Assembly (NCBI RefSeq): GCF_024399315.1
Contig: NZ_CP075170.1
Coordinates: 4,787,501 to 4,851,500, forward strand
Direction: 5' to 3'
DNA: 64,000 nt
From: Chryseobacterium sp. MA9
GTDB lineage: Bacteria > Bacteroidota > Bacteroidia > Flavobacteriales > Weeksellaceae
The position numbers and the translations under genes are program-made. A model generated the notes under the pieces. The model was not told the DNA's origin. It saw only the letters and a program-made list of their open reading frames with translations, and did no database searches. This document shows, in pieces, positions 25,342 to 34,175 of the stretch. How positions within the stretch are numbered: the stretch's first letter is position 1; each line of letters begins with the position of its first letter.

Positions 25342-28155
25342 ATGAAAAAAATCTTGTTTTTATGCTTACTGATGGTAAGCATTGTACTGAATGCTCAGAT
25401 CAAATTAGGTGCAGGAAGTACAGACATGGGTAATGCTCCGGTCAATAGTGGTTTTACCTTCTCTTATTCTCAGCAGATTTATACAAAACAAGAAATCAAT
25501 GCTGACGCAGCAGGTAATATTACCGGACTTAAATTTTACTTAACGCCTTCTGCAAATCCCGCTTATTTATCAAGCTGGGTGGTTTATTTAGGCCACACCA
25601 CAAAAAATTCTTTAAATTATCAGACAGGCTGGATTCCCGTTGGGGAAATGACACAAGTTTATTCTGGTGCGGTTACTAATGTAAACGGAGTTGTAGAGGT
25701 TACATTTGCTACCCCTTTCCCATATGATAATGCAAGAAATTTAGTTATTGCAGTAGATGAAAATGGATTTAATTCTAATTCAAATAATCCGTTTTTTGTG
25801 TATAATACTATGGAGCAGGCTCTTTATACTGAGAATAATACCGTTAATCCGGACCCTGCAAATCCTCCAATTGGTCATTTTTTACCCTATAAGCCTGTAG
25901 TCAGTCTTATGGGATTAGTTCCCAATCCGTTACCGGATTGTCCGATAATTAATTATCCTGCAAACAATGCTTCGTCTGTACCGGTTCTGCCTAATTTTAC
26001 GTGGGCTGCTGTACAGGGAGCTACAAGTTACAAAGTTTCAGTTGGAACTACTCCGGGGGGAACAGATATAGTTAATCAGCAGTCGGTAACGACAACAAAC
26101 TTTACTCCGTCATCTCCACTTTTGGCAAGTACAGTTTATTATCTTAAAATAACAGCAGTGGGATTGGCAGGAGAGTCTTCCGGTTGTGTTAATCAGAAAT
26201 TTACAACAGTGCCAGGTATACCCTTCAATGATGAGTGTATCAATGCTATAAATCTTACTGTAAATCCAGATGTGAATTGTGTGAGTTTTACCTCTGGGAC
26301 TACTGTGATGTCAACTGTATCATCTCCTGCATCATCATGTGGTACGAGTACTGGTGATGTATGGTATAAGTTTACAGCTACTTCTTCTACCCATACAGTT
26401 AATCTGAAGGATGTAACCTCTGTACCATTAGGAGGTGGGTATGTTTATTTTCAGGTTTTAAAAGGTGATTGTGGTAATTTGACAAGTATATTATGTTCTG
26501 GTTCTGGATGTGGTTATGTGACTAGTGCATCCTGTCCTCTTTCTATAATTAATAATCTTACTGTCGGGGAAACTTATTATATAAAAGTGTTTAGTGGATC
26601 AGGCTATTCATCTCATAAATTTGATATATGTGTAGGAACAGTTCCACCGCCGCCATCCAATGATAATTGTACCAATGCTATAAGTGTTCCTGTGAATTCT
26701 GGAATGGATTGTATCAATGTTACTTCCGGAACAACTTTATCTTCAACGAAGTCTGCTGTATCTTGTGACTCTTTCTCCAGATATGATGTGTGGTATAAAT
26801 TTATAGCAACTGATACCAAGCATATCATTAAATTGATTAATAAAGTTGCTGTGGGAGAACCAAACTCTTTGGGAGGATTAAATTTTAATGTGCTTGGTGG
26901 CAGTTGTGGTAATTCTGTATGTGTAGGAATGGGAGGGGCAGTTGGGCTTGTTACTGGTCTTACAGTGGGAGAAACTTATTATCTCAGACTATTTGATGTA
27001 GAAGGAAAACCCTATTCGGGTTTCAATTTTGATTTATGTATTACAAAAGATTTGACACCGATTCCAGTAAATGACGAATGTGCAAATGCGGTCTCTTTGG
27101 TCGTTAATCCGGATTTGACCTGTGTCGGGGGACTTGAAGGAAGTACTTTGGGAGCAACAGTTTCAACGATGTTACCAGCAGCTTCGTGTGCTGGAATCGG
27201 GGTACAGAATGACGTTTGGTTTAAGTTTGTTGCCACAGGAACCAGCCACAGAATTAGTTTTAAAAACATTCTGGATGTTGGAGTGAGTGGTGTACAGCAG
27301 GATATACGATTTGAGATTTTCAAAGGTAGTTGTAGTAGTTTAACAAGTGTAAAATGTGGTGGAAGCGTTAATAGTTCTAGTTACATTAATAACGTTTCGG
27401 GGCTGGTTGTAGGTGAAACCTATTATATAAGGGCATACAGTACAGGTGTTGGTATTACCGTTAAATTCAATATATGTGTGGGGACATTGCTGCCTCCTGT
27501 TAATGATGATTGTACTGGTGCTTTGCCGGTTTCAAACTTCCCATATACTTATACACAGGTTGATGCTGAGCATACTACCAATAATAACGGATTTATAAAC
27601 TCTTGCAATTCTGGGATGAATGACGGAACATGGTTTACTTTCGTGGGTGATGGTTTCCTACATAAGATTACAGTTTCAAGACCTTTAAATAGCAGATTTA
27701 ATTTTAGTATTGGTGCATATAAAGGAAGTTGTGGAAACTTGACGTGTGTAAAAAGAGTAGATTTTACTGGCTCAAGCCCGGTTATAATGGATTTGCCAAC
27801 TGTTGCGGGAACCGTATATTATATAAATATTGGAGATCGGGATTACTATACTGATACAGTAGAAGGTATTTTTACTATTACTATAGAAAAGGTAACCAGT
27901 CTTGGTACTTCCGAGGTTTTCCAAAATACAGAAAGTATAGATGTATATCCGAATCCATTTACAAACGTACTGAATATTTCAAAAGCAGATAAGGTAAAAT
28001 CAGTTTCTATTCTGGATTCTTCCGGAAGATTGGTTAAAACAATTGAAAAACCTTCTTCTGAACTTCAGTTGAGAGATCTTAAAGAAGGATTATATTTAGT
28101 TGTTTTGAATATGAAAGACGGATCTAAACAAGCCGTTAAAGCAATGAAGAGATAA
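25342..28155 (+). CDS. T9SS type A cargo with four ~140-residue tandem domains
   Basis: Secreted protein of 937 residues. The open frame extends upstream to 25195, but the ATG at 25342 is chosen because it gives a proper signal peptide (MKKILFLCLLMVSIVLNAQ) and lies after the previous terminator. A beta domain and one FN3-like domain (CPIINYPANNASSVPVLPNF onward) are followed by four related modules beginning N-D-E/N/D-C (DNA 26227, 26659, 27070 and 27502; units of 144, 137 and 144 residues). The modules share NDVWFKF/DVWYKF, a KGxCGN/S segment and VGETYYI/L. The type A T9SS tail is almost identical in DNA to that of the upstream gene. Surface adhesin or binding role is inferred. Confidence 0.86.
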   Translation: MKKILFLCLLMVSIVLNAQIKLGAGSTDMGNAPVNSGFTFSYSQQIYTKQEINADAAGNITGLKFYLTPSANPAYLSSWVVYLGHTTKNSLNYQTGWIPVGEMTQVYSGAVTNVNGVVEVTFATPFPYDNARNLVIAVDENGFNSNSNNPFFVYNTMEQALYTENNTVNPDPANPPIGHFLPYKPVVSLMGLVPNPLPDCPIINYPANNASSVPVLPNFTWAAVQGATSYKVSVGTTPGGTDIVNQQSVTTTNFTPSSPLLASTVYYLKITAVGLAGESSGCVNQKFTTVPGIPFNDECINAINLTVNPDVNCVSFTSGTTVMSTVSSPASSCGTSTGDVWYKFTATSSTHTVNLKDVTSVPLGGGYVYFQVLKGDCGNLTSILCSGSGCGYVTSASCPLSIINNLTVGETYYIKVFSGSGYSSHKFDICVGTVPPPPSNDNCTNAISVPVNSGMDCINVTSGTTLSSTKSAVSCDSFSRYDVWYKFIATDTKHIIKLINKVAVGEPNSLGGLNFNVLGGSCGNSVCVGMGGAVGLVTGLTVGETYYLRLFDVEGKPYSGFNFDLCITKDLTPIPVNDECANAVSLVVNPDLTCVGGLEGSTLGATVSTMLPAASCAGIGVQNDVWFKFVATGTSHRISFKNILDVGVSGVQQDIRFEIFKGSCSSLTSVKCGGSVNSSSYINNVSGLVVGETYYIRAYSTGVGITVKFNICVGTLLPPVNDDCTGALPVSNFPYTYTQVDAEHTTNNNGFINSCNSGMNDGTWFTFVGDGFLHKITVSRPLNSRFNFSIGAYKGSCGNLTCVKRVDFTGSSPVIMDLPTVAGTVYYINIGDRDYYTDTVEGIFTITIEKVTSLGTSEVFQNTESIDVYPNPFTNVLNISKADKVKSVSILDSSGRLVKTIEKPSSELQLRDLKEGLYLVVLNMKDGSKQAVKAMKR

Positions 28156-28175
28156 TATAATTTCTTAAAAAATAG

Positions 28176-28214
28176 AAAAGAGAGACTGTTCAATTTGTGC
28201 GGTCTCTCTTTTTT
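28176..28214 (+). terminator. Terminator of the second type A surface gene
   Basis: The arms aaagagagac and gtctctcttt enclose a 15-base loop and are followed by a T-run, 21 bases after the stop codon. Confidence 0.8.
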
Positions 28215-28300
28215 TTGAGTGAAATTGCCTTATGTTAAAAGAAAAGTTGTATTTGTTGTCATATGATGAAAAAAATATTTTTTTTATTGCTGATTTTCAC

Positions 28301-28308
28301 TAGATTTG
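28301..28308 (+). promoter_or_regulatory. Probable -7 box of the third type A surface gene
   Basis: TAGATTTG matches TAnnTTTG and lies 20 bases before the ATG at 28329. No TTG occurs at the best -33 distance, so this is a partial match. Confidence 0.4.
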
Positions 28309-28328
28309 AGTAACTAATACTGATTTAT

Positions 28329-30653
28329 ATGAAAAATTTTTTACTCGTTGGTTTTTTAATAACTGGCTTTTTATCCTCCGCACAGACTTACTGTACGCCA
28401 GCATTTGCTAGTGGGTGTAGTGGAGGAGATGTGATAGATTCTTTTGCAATTCCGGGTGCCGGATTTGATCATGCGAATACAGGTTGTTCTACCGATGCCT
28501 ATGGAGATTACACTTCTATGACGATCAATCTGAATGCAGGTTTAAACTATGATTTTAGCGTTAAACATGATTATAGTGATCAGAATGTGCGCATCTGGAT
28601 AGATTTTAATAATGACGGAACTTTTGATGATGCAGCCCCCGAGCTTGTAGCTTCAGCAAGCAGTACTCTTGTAGGAGCTAACAATATTACTTCAGGGCTT
28701 ATAACAATTCCTTCTACCGTAACTCCTGGTACTTACAGAATGAGAGTAGGAGATAGATTCTCCAGTGATCCTATTCCTTGTAATACAGATGGCTATGGAG
28801 AAGCACATGATTATACAGTTGTGATAGGAGCGGTTCCGACCTGTTTTGCCCCAACCAGCTTAACGGTTTCAGCTGTTACTACAAATACAGCTCAGATTGC
28901 ATGGACAGCTCCAACTTCTGCTCCGGGCAGCGGCTATGAATATTATTACTCAACATCCAGTACATATCCTACGGCTGCTACTGTAGTTTCCGGAACTAGT
29001 AATGCTGTAACAGCTAATTTGTCTACACTTGCTCCGGCTACTGTTTATCACGTATGGGTACGTTCTGCATGCAGTACTACAGACAAGAGTGCATGGTCTC
29101 AAATGGCAACATTTATGACAGCTTGTGTTTCTGTTGGCGTGCCATACGCACTGGATTTCGAAAGTATAACTCCACCTGATCTTCCGAATTGCACCTCAGT
29201 AGTGAATGATGGTTCAGGAAATATGTGGGAAACTGGTGATCTGGACGCTCAAGGATTTACAGGAAATGTCCTTCAGTATTCTTATGACTATGCCAATAAT
29301 GCTGATACCTGGTTTTTCACTAATGGAATCAACCTTACAGCAGGAGTTACTTATAGAGTTAAATATAAATATGCAAATGCAGAAGGATTTGTATATGCTG
29401 AGAAATTAAAAGTAGCCTACGGAACTTCAGCTACAGGTGCAGGAATGACCAATACACTGGCAGATCACCCGAATGTAGTTACCAGTACAGCAACAAGTGC
29501 TTTTGTGAACTTTACACCAACTACAACAGGGGTATATTATATTGGGTTCCAGGCATATTCTGATGCTAACATGAACCAGCTGTATGTAGATGATATTAAT
29601 GTAGATGTTGCTCCTGCTTGTAGTGAGCCAACTGCTCTGGCTATTTCAAATATAACTGCCGGAGGAGCCACGGTTTCCTGGACAGCTGCCACTCCCGTAC
29701 CTGCAAACGGATATGATATTTATTACAGCACAACCAATATAGCTCCTACAGCGGCAAGCACACCAAATTTCACAGGAGTTACAGCAACTACTTATAACAT
29801 TCCAAGTTTAGCACCTTCCACTGCGTATCATGTATGGGTGAGATCTGCATGTAGTGCAACAAGCAAAAGCGCATGGAGTGATCCCGTTACATTTACTACG
29901 CTGTGTTCAAGTGCAAACCTTCCTTATCTAGTAGATTTTGAAAGTGTTACTACTCCGGATCTTCCTGGATGCACGATGAACACCAACATGGGATCCGGAA
30001 ATAACTGGGAAACTGCAGATCCTCCTTCTGATAGCCAGGGATTTACTACCAATGTACTAAGATATCATTATAATTCTTCCAATTCAGCCAATGCATGGTT
30101 CTTTACTCAAGGATTGAACCTGACAGCAGGAGTACAATACACAATCAGCTATAAATATGGGAATAACTCATCTACCTATGCTGAAAAACTTAAAGTAGCT
30201 TACGGAACTTCACCGGTTGAATCTGCAATGACTAATTCAGTGGCAGATTATCCTTCAATCAACGATGAAATGGCTCATACAGAGTCTATAACGTTTACAG
30301 TTCCTGCTACCGGAGTGTATTTCTTTGGATTTAATGCCTATTCAGATGCGGACCAGTTTAATCTGTATGTAGATGATATAAGCATCAATAATGCGAACCT
30401 GGCAACATCTGAGGTTGCTGCAACAAAAAACAGTATCAGAGTATATCCTAATCCATTTACAGATGTATTGAATATCTCTGAAGTGAAAAATGTGAAAAAT
30501 GTATCAGTAACGGATGTTACGGGAAGATTAGTGAAAACTATTGCAAACCCTGAATCTACGATACATTTAAGAGATTTAATGCAGGGCGTTTACTTAGTAA
30601 CTTTAGAAATGAAAGACGGATCTAAGCAGACTATCAAAGCCATTAAAAAATAA
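28329..30653 (+). CDS. T9SS type A cargo with GEVED, fibronectin III and adhesin-type domains
   Basis: Secreted protein of 774 residues. A signal peptide at 1-18 (FLSSAQ) is followed by a GEVED-type domain (VRIWIDFNNDGTFDD, RMRVGDRFSS and GYGEAHDYTVVIG), an FN3 domain (about 175-270), an adhesin/MAM-like domain (LDFESITPPDLPNC to YVDDINVDV), a second FN3 domain, a second adhesin-like domain ending YVDDISINN, and a type A T9SS tail (YPNPFTDVLNISEV). The FN3-adhesin pair is repeated within the protein and is shared with the gene at 21898, so the three-gene group probably arose by duplication and module exchange. A surface binding or adhesion role is inferred. Confidence 0.88.
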   Translation: MKNFLLVGFLITGFLSSAQTYCTPAFASGCSGGDVIDSFAIPGAGFDHANTGCSTDAYGDYTSMTINLNAGLNYDFSVKHDYSDQNVRIWIDFNNDGTFDDAAPELVASASSTLVGANNITSGLITIPSTVTPGTYRMRVGDRFSSDPIPCNTDGYGEAHDYTVVIGAVPTCFAPTSLTVSAVTTNTAQIAWTAPTSAPGSGYEYYYSTSSTYPTAATVVSGTSNAVTANLSTLAPATVYHVWVRSACSTTDKSAWSQMATFMTACVSVGVPYALDFESITPPDLPNCTSVVNDGSGNMWETGDLDAQGFTGNVLQYSYDYANNADTWFFTNGINLTAGVTYRVKYKYANAEGFVYAEKLKVAYGTSATGAGMTNTLADHPNVVTSTATSAFVNFTPTTTGVYYIGFQAYSDANMNQLYVDDINVDVAPACSEPTALAISNITAGGATVSWTAATPVPANGYDIYYSTTNIAPTAASTPNFTGVTATTYNIPSLAPSTAYHVWVRSACSATSKSAWSDPVTFTTLCSSANLPYLVDFESVTTPDLPGCTMNTNMGSGNNWETADPPSDSQGFTTNVLRYHYNSSNSANAWFFTQGLNLTAGVQYTISYKYGNNSSTYAEKLKVAYGTSPVESAMTNSVADYPSINDEMAHTESITFTVPATGVYFFGFNAYSDADQFNLYVDDISINNANLATSEVAATKNSIRVYPNPFTDVLNISEVKNVKNVSVTDVTGRLVKTIANPESTIHLRDLMQGVYLVTLEMKDGSKQTIKAIKK

Positions 30654-30668
30654 TTTATCATTTAAATA

Positions 30669-30707
30669 AAAAGAAAGAGACGGGTCATTAATGATCCGTT
30701 CTTTTTA
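30669..30707 (+). terminator. Terminator of the third type A surface gene
   Basis: A hairpin (acgggtcat / atgatccgt, slightly imperfect) is followed by ctttttatt, 16 bases after the stop codon. Confidence 0.65.
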
Positions 30708-30738
30708 TTGCACAAACTTTGAAAATCAATGATTAAAA

Positions 30739-30772
30739 GAAAGATGAGCGAAAAAATTCACTCATCTTTTTT
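30739..30772. terminator. Second hairpin, bidirectional terminator
   Basis: The arms aaagatgag and ctcatcttt enclose an A-rich loop, with T-runs on both outer sides in the relevant direction. It lies 49 bases after the minus-strand small membrane gene. Confidence 0.75.
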
Positions 30773-30820
30773 ATTTTGTCATATGACTATTTTGTAATAT
30801 AAATCATTAAGAATTATCCA

Positions 30821-30979
30821 TTATTTATTAGGTACCGGCTGTATCTCTCCCTTATTCATAAGGTCAAAAACAGTAGGGAAGAACATTACTAATATAAAGT
30901 AGACGATGATCATCAGCACCACCAGTGCAAAAAGAATGATCACTAAACTATTCGGTTTGTTTTTCTTTTTTGATTCCAT
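30821..30979 (-). CDS. Small single-pass membrane peptide, 52 residues
   Basis: Short gene found by reading the minus strand: ATG at 30979, stop TAA at 30821. The product starts with a positively charged tail (MESKKKNKPN), runs through one long hydrophobic helix (SLVIILFALVVLMIIVYFIL and on to FFP), and ends with a polar tail (DLMNKGEIQPVPNK). Charge distribution predicts the N-terminus in the cytoplasm. It lies 43 bases downstream of the ion-channel gene on the same strand and just before a terminator, so it is probably co-transcribed. It might be an accessory subunit, but that is only inference from position. I do not recognise a family. Confidence 0.65.
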   Translation of the reverse strand: MESKKKNKPNSLVIILFALVVLMIIVYFILVMFFPTVFDLMNKGEIQPVPNK

Positions 30980-31022
30980 GATTTTGTGGTATTTTGTGAA
31001 TAAATTATATTGATATTCAATA

Positions 31023-31850
31023 TCAAGCTAATTTCTTGCCACACTTCTTGCAATACCTTGCATCATCATCAATATCTTCGTTACCACAGCGCTCACAGAT
31101 CAGTTCCAGGTTTTGTCTCTTGTTTCTCATTTCTGCTGTTACAATACCGGTAGGAACTGCAATAATAGAGTAACCGGCCAGCATCAGAACAACTGCAAAA
31201 AACTTTCCTAAAGGCGTGATTGGGGATACATCACCATATCCTACAGTAGTTACCGTAACAACTGCCCAATAGATAGATTGAGGTATGGTTTCAAATCCCT
31301 GTCGTCCACCTTCCACCATAAACATCAGTGATCCTACAATAACTGAGAATATAATCAGGAATAAAAGGAAAATGTAAATTTTTCTCGAACTGTTTTTCAG
31401 AGCCCTTACAATAAGGTAGCCGTCATTCATAAAATCCAGTAAATTGAAAATCCTGAAAATCCTCAACATTCTCAGCATTCTGAAAATCAGGAAATACTTA
31501 GTGATAGGAAAGAAAAAGCTGAGGAAAAAAGGAACCAGAGCGAGAAAGTCTATTACCCCGAAAAAACTGAAAATATAACTTCTTTTATTCTTTACCACTG
31601 CAATACGCATAGAATACTCGAGAGTGAAGAAAATAGAAATCACCCACTCCAGAATCAGGAAAGTATAATGAAACCTTTTATCAAGCTTAGGTACACTTTC
31701 CATCATAATGATGGCAGTACTTGCAAGAATTAAAGATAGTAATATGATATCGAACAGTTTTCCGAGTCTGGTATCGGAGCGATAAATGATCCGGTAAAGG
31801 AATCTTTTCCAAAGAATGTCTTCAGGAATTAGATTATGTTCTCTTTCCAT
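31023..31850 (-). CDS. Voltage-gated-type potassium channel with C-terminal zinc ribbon
   Basis: Six-helix ion channel of 275 residues. The selectivity filter is TVTTVGYGDVSP, and the fourth helix is rich in spaced arginines (FLIFRMLRMLRIFRIFNLLDF), as in a voltage sensor. After the sixth helix (FFAVVLMLAGYSIIAVPTGIV) a short cytoplasmic tail ends in CERCGNEDIDDDARYCKKCGKK, a four-cysteine zinc ribbon that is also seen in other bacterial channels of this type. Selectivity for potassium is inferred from the filter. The small membrane peptide gene follows it on the same strand. Confidence 0.9.
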   Translation of the reverse strand: MEREHNLIPEDILWKRFLYRIIYRSDTRLGKLFDIILLSLILASTAIIMMESVPKLDKRFHYTFLILEWVISIFFTLEYSMRIAVVKNKRSYIFSFFGVIDFLALVPFFLSFFFPITKYFLIFRMLRMLRIFRIFNLLDFMNDGYLIVRALKNSSRKIYIFLLFLIIFSVIVGSLMFMVEGGRQGFETIPQSIYWAVVTVTTVGYGDVSPITPLGKFFAVVLMLAGYSIIAVPTGIVTAEMRNKRQNLELICERCGNEDIDDDARYCKKCGKKLA

Positions 31851-32099
31851 TTATATAGGTTATTTCACAGCGAAGTTAGTAATTTCTATAAAGTATAGGG
31901 TAAAGATATGATTGTTAAAAGAATCTTGCAAATGTTAAAGAATTTTCTATCATTAAAAAGTGAATTATTTAGGTTTAATTTGATGATTTTCAATACATTA
32001 TAATAAGTAAAATACGAATAAAATATGACATATAAAAATTTATTTTTTAACATAATATTGATTCAAGTTTGTAATTTTATCCAACAAAAGCTTTATATC

Positions 32100-32948
32100 A
32101 TGAGAAAAATTTTAACCTTGTTTATTCTGTTTTTCATAAGCAGTTTTGTACATGCTCAGGTCGGGATTAATACCACGGCTCCAAATGGTGCTTCAGTATT
32201 GGATATAGTCTCCAACCAGAAAGGAATTCTCATTCCTCGCCTTACAGATACTGACCGGGATACAAACCTGGCAGATAATGACGTTTCCACAGTACCTCCT
32301 GCAGGGGTTGTGAATGCTAACCTTACTGCAGGAACACTTATTTTTAATACGACAACGAATAACTTCCAGTATTGGGATGGTACCCTCTGGAGACAGCTTT
32401 TTGTTCCCACATCTTCTCAGGCTGGTAACGACGGTGTCGTTAAAATAAATTCTGGAAACGCAAATGTAAAACCCTCATTCAGTTTAAGTGCGGCAGGAAG
32501 CGGGTATGGACCAAGACAACAGGTGCTTTATACCACACCGCTGATTTTTGCAGCAAGTCCTACTACAAGCTGGCCGGAAACCACAGTACCATTTCCGGGA
32601 GTTACATCCAATATTTATGTTGCAGCTACTGGTAAATGGAGAGAAAATGAAATTAACGGACAGGTCCATGTCTGGAGAGCCATCGCTACTATTACTCCGG
32701 GGTCCAATTCTTCAGGATCCGTAAAGGCTACTTTTAAAAATCCTGACTCAGGTTTTGAAATTAACTCTATCCAGTTGGTACCAAGCGGTTCAAGTGGAAC
32801 AGGTAACATTCTTACATTCTATTTCTATACCATTGCAGATCCTGCGAGTCTTGATCCGGGAAGAGGTTACCAGCTTTTTATGGAAGCCGATATAAGCTGT
32901 GGTGTGGTAATGGAGTCCTTTACAAGAGTATCGCTTTTCAAAGATTAA
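32100..32948 (+). CDS. Secreted flavobacterial surface-type protein, function unknown
   Basis: Exported protein of 282 residues. The open frame extends back to 32025, but the ATG at 32100 gives a clean signal peptide (MRKILTLFILFFISSFVHAQ). The mature N-terminus VGINTTAPNGASVLDIVSNQ followed by GILIPRLT is a stretch I know from many flavobacterial secreted proteins, often linked to tail-fibre or adhesin-like repeats. The rest (FNTTTNNFQYWDGTLWRQL and a beta-rich C-terminal half) is not recognised. There is no T9SS tail at the C-terminus. It is divergent from the channel gene and followed by a hairpin terminator. Confidence 0.75.
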   Translation: MRKILTLFILFFISSFVHAQVGINTTAPNGASVLDIVSNQKGILIPRLTDTDRDTNLADNDVSTVPPAGVVNANLTAGTLIFNTTTNNFQYWDGTLWRQLFVPTSSQAGNDGVVKINSGNANVKPSFSLSAAGSGYGPRQQVLYTTPLIFAASPTTSWPETTVPFPGVTSNIYVAATGKWRENEINGQVHVWRAIATITPGSNSSGSVKATFKNPDSGFEINSIQLVPSGSSGTGNILTFYFYTIADPASLDPGRGYQLFMEADISCGVVMESFTRVSLFKD

Positions 32949-32977
32949 CAGTCTATTTATTTTTTTATATCAAATTC

Positions 32978-33005
32978 AAACCGGCCGATGAAAGCCGGTT
33001 TTTTA
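32978..33005 (+). terminator. Terminator of the secreted protein gene
   Basis: Perfect 8-bp arms aaaccggc and gccggttt with an eight-base loop, followed by a T-run. Confidence 0.85.
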
Positions 33006-33075
33006 TTGAAGCAGAAATATTCTTTGGGTTTTTAGTAAAATTAATATCTTCGCTGTAACCGTAAAATATAAATTA

Positions 33076-34173
33076 ATGAAGCTAAAAACTGTAATTGCAA
33101 AGATTGAAGAGGAAATAAATATCAGACAGGCAGAAGATTTTGATAATGTAGGCCTGTTGTGTGGTGTTTATGATCGTGATGTATCTGGGATTCTGGTTTG
33201 TCATGATGCTTTGGAAAATGTTGTAGATGAGGCTGTTGAAAGAAACTGTAATCTTATTGTATGTTTCCATCCGATTATATTTTCCGGACTCAAATCTTTA
33301 ACAGGAAAAAACTATGTAGAAAGAGCCGTTTTAAAGGCTATTGAAAATAAAGTGGCTATCTATGCCATTCACACAGCATTTGATAATGATTTCTTTGGAG
33401 TTAATTATGGAATTTGCAGTCAGTTGGGATTAAAGAATATGAAAATTCTTCAGCCGAAAGAAAATAATTTAAAACAGCTGACGGTTTTTGTTCCGAAAGA
33501 GCATTCTGAAAAAGTCAAAGAAGCTATGTTTTCAGCAGGAGCAGGAAATATCGGTTTCTATGACGAATGCAGTTTTACGGTCAATGGTAACGGAACATTC
33601 AGACCTGTAGAGGGCTCAAATCCATTCTCAGGACAGCAAGGTATTCGTGAAAATGCAGATGAAGACATGATCTCTGTGATTTTTGAAGGCTTTAAACAAG
33701 GTCAGATTGTGGGAGCGATGAAAGACGCACATCCTTATGAAGAAGTGGCTCACCAAGTATACAGTCTGGATAATAAAAACCATCATGCCGGACTGGGAAT
33801 GTATGGTGACCTGGAAGAAGAAATGGATGAAAAAGATTTCCTGAGATTTGTAAAAGAAAAATTTGGTCTTGAAGTGATAAAACATTCCTTTTTCAACAAT
33901 AAAAAAATCAAAAGAGTAGGGGTTCTTGGAGGTTCCGGAGCGAGTGGAATAAGATCTGCGGCTTCCAGGAAATGTGATGCTTATCTTACCGGAGATCTTA
34001 AATATCACGACTATTTTTTAGCAGAGTCTAAAATGCTGATTTGCGATATAGGCCATTATGAATCAGAACAATTTGTTACCCAACAATTATTTGAAATTTT
34101 ATCACAAAAATTTAGTACATTTGCAATTTCAAAATCTATTGAAAAAACAAACCCAGTAAATTATTTCATTTAA
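33076..34173 (+). CDS. Nif3-like dinuclear metal-centre hexameric protein
   Basis: Nif3/YbgI family protein of 365 residues, of the long type with an inserted domain. The metal-binding motifs are visible: FHPIIFSG near residue 65, AIHTAFDN near 97 (HTxxD), and in the C-terminal half GDLKYHDYFLAE and DIGHYESEQ. The inserted middle part (about 130-240) corresponds to the PII-like insertion with AHPYEEVAHQVYSLDN. The family's biochemical role is unsettled; a GTP cyclohydrolase I type 2 activity has been reported for some. TATCTTCG at 33045-33052 may be the promoter box. It is followed two bases later by the zinc-ribbon relative, a gene order known from many bacteria. Confidence 0.92.
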   Translation: MKLKTVIAKIEEEINIRQAEDFDNVGLLCGVYDRDVSGILVCHDALENVVDEAVERNCNLIVCFHPIIFSGLKSLTGKNYVERAVLKAIENKVAIYAIHTAFDNDFFGVNYGICSQLGLKNMKILQPKENNLKQLTVFVPKEHSEKVKEAMFSAGAGNIGFYDECSFTVNGNGTFRPVEGSNPFSGQQGIRENADEDMISVIFEGFKQGQIVGAMKDAHPYEEVAHQVYSLDNKNHHAGLGMYGDLEEEMDEKDFLRFVKEKFGLEVIKHSFFNNKKIKRVGVLGGSGASGIRSAASRKCDAYLTGDLKYHDYFLAESKMLICDIGHYESEQFVTQQLFEILSQKFSTFAISKSIEKTNPVNYFI

Positions 34174-34175
34174 AT

